Below, piece by piece: positions 55,421-64,000 of a DNA stretch of 64,000 bases. This DNA is from Lytechinus variegatus (taxonomy: Eukaryota > Echinodermata > Echinoidea > Temnopleuroida > Toxopneustidae). The position numbers and the translations under genes were made by a program. Where the stretch lies: the NCBI RefSeq assembly GCF_018143015.1, contig NC_054744.1, forward strand, positions 4,833,059 through 4,897,058, written 5' to 3'. The notes under the pieces were generated by a model. It searched no databases and was not told the origin of the DNA. It saw only the letters and a list, made by a program, of their open reading frames with translations. How positions within the stretch are numbered: the first letter of the stretch is position 1; each line of letters opens with the position of its first letter.

Positions 55421-55704
55421 TATAGAAAGTGCTTTTTAAGCTAAATAAAAAAATATCAATAGTCATTTTTGGCGACTTATTGTTGGTTTCGGGGATGGCT
55501 GGTCATAAAGCGCGATGCACTGGCAGTCATTTAAAGCAAAACGAGACAATTTAAGCGCCATGTAACCAATTTGAATAGGATATTATCGTCATCGAGTGCA
55601 AAAGTCGAGTTGAATTTCATTTTCATTATTGTTGTGGTGTGACTTATCCCTAATTCTGTTTCAAAATAGATATTTAAGCATAGGCTAATGTTAGAGTTCA
55701 TTCA

Positions 55705-56735
55705 AGCCCATTCTCTTTTGGGAATCGTTAAAACCCAGTACGTTAACCATTCTCTTGGGAATTGTAAAAGCCCAATACCATTCTCTTTGGAAATATTGTT
55801 AATGCCCAATACCATTCTATTTGGGAATTGCTAAACCATTCTCTTTGGGAATTGTAAAAGCCCAATACCATTCTCTTTGGAAATTGTTAAAGCCCAATAC
55901 CATTCTCTTTGGAAATTGTTAATGCCCAATACCATTCTCTTTGGAAATTGTTCATGCCCAATACTATTTTCTTTGAGAATTGTTAATGCCCATCACCATT
56001 CTCCTAGCTTCGGATTGATATAGCCCAATACTATTTCCTTAGCAAATTGTTAAAGGCCCAATACCATTCTCTTTCGGAATTGTTGAAGCCAAATTCAATT
56101 CTCTTTGGGAATTGTTAAACCATTCGCTTTGGGATTGTTAAACCACCCTATTTGGGAATTGCTAAACCTTTTTCTTTGGGAATTATTAAAGCCCAATACC
56201 ATTCTCTTTGGGAATTATTGAAGCCTATTAACCATTCTCCTTTGGAATGGTTAAAGCCCAATACCATTCTCTTTGGGAATTGTTGAAGCCTATTAACCAT
56301 TCTCCTTTGGAATTGTTAAAGCCCAATACCATTCTCTTTGGGAATTGTTGAAGCCTATTAACCATTCTCCTTTGGAATTGTTAAAGCCCAATACCATTCT
56401 CTTTGGGAATTGTTGAAGCCTATTAATCACTCTCCTTTGGAATGGTTAAAGCCCAATACCATTCTCTTTAGGAATTGTTGAAGCCTATTAACCATTCTCC
56501 TTTGGAATGGTTAAAGCCCAATACCATTCTCTTTGGGAATTGTTGAAGCCTATTAACCATTCTCCTTTGGAATGGTTAAAGCCCAATACCATTCTCTTTA
56601 GGAATTGTTGAACCTATTAACCATTCTCCTTTGGAATGGTTAAAGCCCAATACCATTCTCTTTAGGAATTGTTAAACCTATTAACCATTCTCCTTTGGAA
56701 TGGTTAAAGCCCAATACCATTCTCTTTGGGAATTG
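55705..56735. repeat. ~33-bp minisatellite turning into a ~66-bp higher-order repeat
   Basis: The basic unit is AAAGCCCAATACCATTCTCT followed by TTGGGAATTGTT. From about 56170 it alternates with a second variant (GAAGCCTATTAACCATTCTC CTTTGGAATGG) to give a two-unit higher-order repeat. The left part is more irregular. Confidence 0.93.
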
Positions 56736-57786
56736 TATTGGAGAGGGACGTGGAGAGGGAATGTGAAGGGAAAATACAGTATGTAGCTGTGGTGATTGAA
56801 AAGAAGGGCCTCACTTGTGTCTCGATCCTCATGCAGCTTTTAGCTCAACTTGGCATCGGAAATTGTTCTTGTGAGTCTGTCTTTGTACTTTATAGCGCTA
56901 TTTTTGTCCTTTTTTGTACTGATTATGAGTGTACTTATACATAGCTGTATATGCCTATATATGCTTTACACGACATTGAATGCAAAATAGTGTGAATTTA
57001 GGGTTTTACATAATATCTAATTAAGTAAATTTCGTGTATAAGAATGCAGTATTACTGATGTATACCGTTGTTTATGCATAGGCCCACCTTTTTTTCATGG
57101 GAATATCTTATCCATCATCTCCCTGCTAGGCTTCAAATTCAGATTAATCGGGTATTCGTTTAGAATATTGATCCAAAGATGGCCAACAAACTCGTGTGTT
57201 ACTTATTCTTGTATCAATGATAATATACATGTATATACGCGTCAATTTCGAAAATATCGTGCATGCCTTAATGTCGACCCAGTGCGGAAATGCCAATATA
57301 TCTTGACAAAATACTAAAAAAAAAATCAAATTTACGGCTCGTGGCAAAATCCATCACACTGATGTTCAAGTTTTAATTTTCATTTCCATTATTAAAATTA
57401 TAAACAGATACAAATCAAACATACATCCTAAATATAAACAAATACAAATGAAATATGCATGATAACAATGATTACAAATCAACTATTACGAATTCCAAAA
57501 AATTTGAAAAATAGTTTTAACAAAATCTGATATGGATATAAGGGGATCGAGCCACTAAAAAGCATTGATTGTAGAACGTGGATCCCCTATATAAGATAAT
57601 ACCAATCAATGAAAAATTTGGGACTCATTCGCAAGTGTAGGCGTAAGAAAATGCAATAAGTTAAAATATGATAATGGGAATAATAACACGATGATGAGTA
57701 ATAGCGAGAAATAATAACAAGATGACAGAGATACAGGACGATACTAAAAACACGAAAAAAACAAAGACATGACGAAGAAAAGAGAT
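56736..57786. other. No gene seen
   Basis: The 72-codon frame at 56726-56944 starts inside the minisatellite edge and has no recognised product. The remainder is AT-rich. Confidence 0.5.
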
Positions 57787-58097
57787 CAGGGGCGGATCCA
57801 AGATTTTCCAAGGGAGGGGGGCAAATTTTTCGGAGGAAAATTTTGACCAGCCAAACAAAAAATTAACCACAAATAAAGGATATTTCGTACCCGAAAAAAA
57901 AATGACAAGCCAAAAAAAGAAAGGTTTTCAACCACAAATTAAGGGGTTTTCGTACCCAAAATAATAAAAAGGTCTTCAATTTCTAAGGAGGGGATGCACC
58001 TCTGTTTTAATGGCATTTTACATTACAATTTTTTTTGCTTCTCAAAGGGGAAGGGGAACGTGCCCCCTGTGCCCTCCCCCCCCCGGATCCGCGCCTG
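57787..58097. mobile_element. GGGGCGGATCCAAG-ended short element (copy D)
   Basis: Compact 0.3-kb element. Left end CAGGGGCGGATCCAAG, right end CCCCGGATCCGCGCCTG. The interior has AACCACAAATTAAGG and TTTCGTACCC words shared with copies A and F. Confidence 0.75.
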
Positions 58098-58641
58098 ATG
58101 ATGTTCACAGAAAAAGGTTTGCTAATCAATAATTTGAAGGTGCAGCAAATAAAGGTAGGCCTATTTCGGCTTTAGAAAATATGCCTTATATGTTTTTTTT
58201 AATTATTCATTTATGCATAATTCATTTGTAACTTTATTTATACTGGGTATATGTCGGTTTCAGAACTGCTTTCCACAACGGCCCTGTCCGCATAACATAC
58301 GTTTGTTTTATAAGAATTATATTGTTGAATCAGTAATATTTACATATCCAATAGCACAATTACATATTTTATGCACAAATATGAATATCTATGTAGAATC
58401 TAAAAAAATGAAAAACAAAGGCAAACATATCTCTTCAAATCTGAACAATGGATTCATTGGTTTTCAAAATAAAGGAAACCACCCCAAAACAAACCAAAAA
58501 CCCAATTATAAAAAAAAAGAAAAAAATATTATGAAGTATTCTATAATCCAAAATTAGAAATGAAACTAATATTAAAACGCTGTCACACATTTTTGTAGAA
58601 CCAGGCATTAAAATGATTATTTATCATATATTTTGGTTACA
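58098..58641. other. No gene seen
   Basis: AT-rich. The 114-codon frame at 58213-58557 is Asn/Lys-rich and reflects base composition. Confidence 0.5.
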
Positions 58642-59147
58642 TTAAACGAGAATGAAACCCTTGGAACAAAATAGCTTGTGTGAAAACAGAAAAATCAAAG
58701 AAACAGATCAACGAAAGTTTGAGAAAAATCGGACAAATAATGATAATGATCATGTGAACAACTCCATTAATTCAGTAAAAATTTCACTTAAATTGCCTCT
58801 TTTATCACATCTATCAGTAGATCATGTGTTCTTTTTATAGGAGGGCATGTAATACAGATTTTTCAAGAATATATCATGGATAAAATGTTTGTATCACCAT
58901 AAGAAAAAGCAAAAAGAGACATTTTGGGGGTATTTTATCAAAGGGAAAGTTGTTCACACGTGACATCACACATCCTTGTCGCATTGCCAATGGGAGGATC
59001 TCCATAGCATTAGGGGTTGCAATATTCAAATGCTCATAACTTTTTCATTATTTGTCCGATTTTTCTGAAACTTTCTTTGATCGTATTCTTTGATTCATCT
59101 GTTTCAATACAAGCCTATTTGTTCCAAAGGTATCATTCCCCTTTAAC
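58642..59147. mobile_element. TTAA-ended inverted-repeat element
   Basis: Ends TTAAACGAGAATGAAACCC and GGTATCATTCCCCTTTAA. Matching inner arms include GAAACAGATCAA / TTGATTCATCTGTTTC and GGACAAATAATGA / TCATTATTTGTCC. Confidence 0.75.
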
Positions 59148-59251
59148 ATGGCTACATTAACTTAATTTAAGGCTTCTGAATTATTCTAACCCTACATATA
59201 GGGGGTTAATTTCGTAAAGAAAATTGCATTGACTTTGGATATTTCCTTCAC

Positions 59252-60197
59252 AGGGGCGTCGATCCATTTTTCAGATGGGGGGGGGGCAAAATCATTAACG
59301 TTCCAAAGGCGCTCGATCGTACAAAACACCCTTCCACACACACCCACTTACACTTTTTTTTTTTAAACAAGTTTACACCTAGTTACCTGTAATGCATATA
59401 GCATTTCCATTTATTTGAAAGCAGGATAAAAGAGCATTGTAGATTAAATTCCTTGCTCACGGCATAGGTGCCGCGGCCGGGAATCGAACCCGGACTTTCC
59501 ATGTTAAGCCAGGCGCACACACACGCACACACATATATTCGAGCGCGAAGCGCGAGCTGATTTATACTGACAGGAAAAGCGTGCCTGTTTAGGACTGTTT
59601 GTCGTAACTCATTAGGAGGATACATATCTCACTACACAGATAGTACGAGTGCCGAGAGTGAGCTGAGATTTCTTTATATTCTCACCTGAAAACTGATATT
59701 CTATGCATATTTGGTACCAATGATTAAGATTTGTATCTAAAAGAAAAAAATAGATGCGAGCGCAAAGCGCGAGCTGAAAATTTTGATATTTCGATCTGAA
59801 ATAATGACAGTTTAATGGACGATTTTGATAAAGACCAAGATATATATCCAAGAAAAGATAATTGTAAATCGAAGCAGGAGTTCTTTTGAGGCTAAACAGC
59901 AAACGGGACATTTACATTCAGCTATTTAATCATGGAAAGTATGGGTTTTGCTACAGAAATGATGCCAGCGCGAAGCGCGAGCTGAAAATTTTTGTATTCC
60001 AATCTGAAAAGCGGACATTTTGAGCACGATTTTAAATAAAGAACGAGTTGTGTATCTCAATCTCGCTTGCTGAACATTACAATCTTGTTTTTGTTTTAAT
60101 GCATATCCGGAATTATTGGGGGGCAAAATAATATGTTTGCCCCCCCCAATATTTTCATTGGTGGGGCGATCGCCCCCCCCCCAGGATCGACGCCTCT
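59252..60197. mobile_element. GGGGCGTCGATCC-ended element with GCGAGCGCGAAGCGCGAGC array (copy E)
   Basis: The ends are GGGGCGTCGATCCA and inverted GGATCGACGCCTC. Cores at about 59540, 59645 (decayed), 59756 and 59966 have the same following words as copies B and C. Interrupted by a SINE fragment at 59383-59512. Confidence 0.8.
59383..59512 (-). mobile_element. SINE-like fragment with tRNA T-arm
   Basis: On the minus strand, GGGTTCGATTCCCGGCC follows an anticodon-arm-like stretch, then a body leads to 59383. It sits inside the inverted-end element 59252-60197. Confidence 0.55.
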
Positions 60198-61302
60198 GTT
60201 CCTTCATACGACCGCTATACATGCGTTTTGTCCTCCTTTTACGATGCCTCGGGGCTATTAAACAAGTGAAAAAATACGGCCTGCATACTCTAGAAAGAAC
60301 GGTAAGCGGAGACCTGTGATACCGTAATTTAACGCATTAAATTCAATTTATGAAAATTAAAGCAATTGAAACTGCGATGGTATTTCACTATTCTGCTGTT
60401 GTTGTCTATTATATCGTTCGAATACTTATCTAGCTCAATCATAATTCCTATGGGCCGATTTTTCAGTCTGGTCGGGGTTGTTTTTCTTTTGAATAAGATA
60501 TAATGACATATAGACTGACTCCCTGACAGATATTTCTCAGAATTTATTCGGGGAGAATCAAAATGTAGGGCTCCGGGCTTCGCCTCCGTCACAAGAGAAT
60601 TATGTAAAAACATTATTGTATCGCATAATCTTTGGGGATTTTTCAATGGGGTTTTTTTTCCCGGAAAGGATCGAGCTATATAGAAAAGGATCATCGCTAG
60701 ATTTTTTTTCTGACTGACTTTTGTATAAGAAGTATGATCTGTATCCCCATTCTTTATCTATGCTAGTCGGGAGAGCGCCCACTTCTCGTGAATTAGACCA
60801 ATCCTATTATCACGGCCGTCAAGACGTTATAAGTCTTCGTACCCACCCCCTCCCGACCCCACACCCACACACGCATTCAATGATTAATTCCTTTCTCGTA
60901 AATTAGGTCTTTGAAAGAAACCACCCTCGAGTCGACGGGATGACTAATCGATGTGATCTTTGATTCCTCAAACAAATCCACTGGCCAATAAGGAGAATAA
61001 TTACTGTTTTACGACACGATGAAAGAAGGGGGAGATGAAAAAGATTGATGCGGGCTACGTATAAAGTCCATTAAATCATCTGCTTCGCTAATATACCATA
61101 ACATGTTCCGTGTCTTTAATTTGAATTTGATACAAGGGGATCAATAGAGTATACAAATGAAATAATCTTTGAATTAACAAACTTATTATTTGAAATGCCA
61201 ATAGCGTCAGTTCCACCATGGTCCATGGCTCAACAATATTAGGGAATGTTCGCACCACCCCGCAGAACGCTTTTCAAATTATACGAAATGTTTTGTTTCT
61301 GT
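60198..61302. other. No gene seen
   Basis: A minus-strand 121-codon frame (60329-60694) has no recognised motif. No splice or RNA structure found. Confidence 0.45.
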
Positions 61303-61556
61303 TTATCGTAACTCCCGTAGGAACTCGGCAGCGTTTTGCTGGTAAAAGCCAAGCTGGTATATAACCAATTACCTGGGAAACATTTTACGTCTAGGTTAAT
61401 CAGTCATAATTGGCTGACGTTATAGACGACAGATATTCATTTTACTCTCGGGTCTTTCTATCAAAGTGGAGACAATGGCAGGTAGGGATTCGAACTCTCA
61501 ACCTTGCGATTATGAGTCCATTGCTCTTACCACTGGACCACACGACCCGTCAAGTG
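61303..61556 (-). mobile_element. tRNA-derived SINE
   Basis: On the minus strand, TGGTCCAGTGGTAAGAGC (A box) and GAGTTCGAATCCC (B box) have a CAT anticodon-like triplet between them. The rest of the body runs down to 61303 and includes CTTGGCTTTTACCAGC. The same distal segment occurs alone at 11895-11990. Confidence 0.82.
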
Positions 61557-61934
61557 CCCTTCATGACAATGAGTGTAAGATCGAAACAGCATGGCCCTGG
61601 GATCAGAAGTGCTGGGGAGGGGGGGTGCTGAAGCACCCCGAATATTTTCCTTGGAGTTGCTGCGTGTGATATTACCCATAGGCAGTACCCCCTGGAAATT
61701 TGGTAGGTAGGATAGATGACAGAAATGTAATCAATATGTACGACATTTTGTCGGAAACCCCTTTTTTCTTGTAAGATTTCTTAGGAGCGAAATGACATTC
61801 ATTCTGTAGCGATACCCTTTTTTATTTTCAATAAATTTCTCGTCACCCTCACCACCTTCATTTTGTAGTGAGAGCCTTTTTTCTCCCTGTCAAAGATCAG
61901 CACCTCCAGTAAAAAAAAAAAACGTTCCCAGGAC

Positions 61935-62703
61935 TATGGAAGCTTAAAAGTGCCACCGAGATGTTGAGATAATTATCTCGGGAAGTCGACATCTTGATAG
62001 CAAAAGTTAAGATGACGAGATCCCGGATCTCATCATGTCAACATCTTTCAGAAGAGATGATGAGATGACAAGATCCCGGATCTCATCATGTTGACATCTT
62101 GTAGAAGAGATGATGAGATGACAAGATCCCGGATCTCATCATGTTGACATCTTGTAGAAGAGATGATGAGATGACAAGATCCCGGATCTCATCATGTTGA
62201 CATCTTGTAGAAGAGATGATGAGATGACAAGATCCCGGATCTCATCATGTTGACATCTTGTAGAAGAGATGATGAGATGACAAGATCCCGGATCTCATCA
62301 TGTTGACATCTTTAAGAAGAGATGATTAGATGACATGATCATGGATCGAAGATCTTATCATCTGACCATTTCTTCTAAGAGATGTCGACATGACGAGATC
62401 CGGGATCTTGTCATCTGATCATCTATTCTACAAGATGACGACATGACGAGATCCGGGATCTTGTCATCTCATCATCTCTTCTAAAAGATGTTGACATGAT
62501 GAGATCTGGGATCTTGTCATCTCATCATCTCTTCTACAAGATGTCAACATGATGAGATCCGGGATCTTGTCATCTCATCATCTCTTCTAAAAGATGTCGA
62601 CATGATGAGATCTGGGATCTCGTCATCTTATCTTTTGCTATCAAGATGTCGACTTCCCGAGATAATTATCTCAACATCTCGGTGGCACTTTTAAGCTTCC
62701 ATA
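61935..62703. mobile_element. Fold-back element copy 2 (769 bp) with 6-bp target duplication
   Basis: Same ends (TATGGAAGCTTAAAAGTGCC, inverted at the right), same arm units and same centre as the 37.3-kb copy. It is flanked by CAGGAC at 61929-61934 and 62704-62709. The left arm holds about five near-identical 53-bp units, so the copy is younger or more homogenised than copy 1. Confidence 0.92.
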
Positions 62704-62709
62704 CAGGAC

Positions 62710-63330
62710 CCTGCGAAATAGTATCAAGGCTATAGGTGAATTAACGCCATGATGTTTTGGTGTTAATGACATTCGGAATATTCGTCTAAATTCTAAGCCA
62801 TGCTGTTTGAGTAATCAAGCTCAAATTCTTTAAATAGGCAAAAACAAATTTATATACAGAGAGAGAAGAAATAAAGTTCACTAAGGCCGTCGTCGGAATC
62901 TGGAGGTATCCCCGGTATTTTCTGAAAGCAGGACTGACACTGACTCGGACCATGGACCTATCCATGCTCGGACTGAGTCCACCTTCAGATGTGGTTTGCT
63001 GCAGGCAGCTATAGCGAACAATAGTGGTAGCTAAAGAAACGTGCACGTGGTGTAATTGAACAATGTTAGCTTGACATGAAAAGTCGGGCGACTCGTGTCA
63101 TGTGAATAGCCATCGTGACGCCGGCCTATTTTGTTGACGCATTATAATTGCACGCCTCTGACCCTGTGTATTACGGGGTCATTGATCTCATATGGTGACT
63201 TCAAATTGCAGGCGTATAAGGGCGGCTCCAAAGCCGGCATCTGCATGAGGCCGCCGCTTCGAACCCGACTCGTGTGTGGCCTTGCAGGCTTTACAGATCA
63301 TGGCCAAAGTTGAACGGTTCTTTCGTTATA
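62710..63330. other. No gene seen
   Basis: Moderate GC. GGCGGCTCCAAAGCCGGC at 63221-63238 is a short palindromic patch. Frames on either strand are under 90 codons and unrecognised. Confidence 0.45.
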
Positions 63331-63559
63331 CACAGCAAAAATTGTAGTGTTAACCGGTGTACATAGAGGACCACACCATTACAACGGTGTTAAATTGACA
63401 GTGTTAGTTTAATACCTATACGTGTTATTACAACACCTTTGGTTATATTTAAACTGTTTGGTGTTATGTTCAAACTTTAGGGTGTAATTTTAACACCTCA
63501 GGCTCAGGGTGTGGTCCTCTATTAACACCAACTGGTGTTACCACAGTTTTTACAGTGTA
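63331..63559 (-). mobile_element. GTGTTAA-rich inverted-repeat element, copy 2
   Basis: Reverse-oriented copy of 8861-9090, sharing AGAGGACCACACC at both ends and GGTGTTATGTTCAA inside. Similar length (about 229 bp). Confidence 0.82.
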
Positions 63560-63796
63560 GGGACCATGAGTATCGACACTGATAAAATACTTGGTGTGTT
63601 CTGTATATGTACGTAAAGACTGCATGGTTATGTAATTTCAATTCCACTGCAGGCCCATAAGCGATGTCTTGTATATATTCGTGATTTTATCTAAACTGCT
63701 TCAATTTCGAACTCCTCTCACACAGCTCCGAGGAAATACAAAGACAAATAAGTCCTTGAACATGTTAAATGTAAAAAAAAATTATCAGAATATGCA

Positions 63797-64000
63797 GGCG
63801 CGGATCCACGGGGGGGAGGGTGGCACAGGGGTCGCATCCCCCTTTGAGATGCAAAATTAAAAAAAAATAATGTAAAAATGCCATGAAAACAGAGATTTGC
63901 CCCCTTTTTTGAAAGTGAAGACCCCCTTTTTTTGCTTGTCATTTTTTCGGGTAAGAAATACCCTTAATTTGTGGTTGAAACCCTTTTTTGTGTGTTTTTG
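63797..64000. mobile_element. GGCGCGGATCCACG-ended element running off the window
   Basis: The left end CAGGCGCGGATCCACGGGG is followed by interior words shared with copy D in inverse orientation (GGGTAAGAAATACCCTTAAT, TTTGTGGTTGAAACCC). The right end lies beyond 64000. Confidence 0.65.

Overview
The window reads as nuclear DNA of a deuterostome invertebrate, most likely an echinoderm and probably a sea urchin. The reasons are AT-rich non-coding DNA, small exons with GT-AG introns, proteins closest to vertebrate ones, tRNA-derived SINEs, many short inverted-repeat elements, and frequent AGGCCT words. This is inferred from sequence character only. No search was run and the species is not fixed.

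Two conventional genes can be read exon by exon. (1) A 12-exon gene on the minus strand (31578 down to 15546) encodes a 508-residue coiled-coil protein that aligns in order with vertebrate CCDC112. All splice phases agree, and the last exon carries the conserved C-terminal tail. (2) A 4-exon gene on the plus strand (44546 to 47434) encodes a 204-residue protein resembling the conserved C-terminal half of SPAG8, a protein of the inside of ciliary doublet microtubules. The two genes are about 13 kb apart, start-to-start and divergent. Both have cilium/centriole roles in vertebrates.

The ~8 kb between them (32623-40664) looks like one large DNA transposon. It has CACTG inverted ends flanked by TA, TGACAAAT-type words crowded at both ends, and a plus-strand set of candidate spliced exons (34.3-37.0 kb) that I could not identify. 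Other elements are nested inside it: a TTAA-flanked element, an 844-bp fold-back element, a tandem array of hairpin-forming units, and a 261-bp insertion with its own target duplication.

Layout: 0-14.5 kb is intergenic (microsatellites, a 50-bp minisatellite, inverted-repeat elements, a GCGAGCGCGAAGCGCGAGC array). 14.9-31.6 kb is CCDC112 with repeat-filled introns. 32.6-40.7 kb is the large element. 41.3-43.5 kb is a second, larger GCGAGCGCGAAGCGCGAGC array. 44.5-47.4 kb is SPAG8. 48.5-51.4 kb holds nested small inverted-repeat elements. 52.4-55.4 kb holds a LINE 3' end and a broken Tc1/mariner-type element. 55.7-56.7 kb is a minisatellite. 57-64 kb holds further SINEs, arrays and a second fold-back copy.

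Most long open frames in the window are translations of simple repeats or minisatellites and are not genes.
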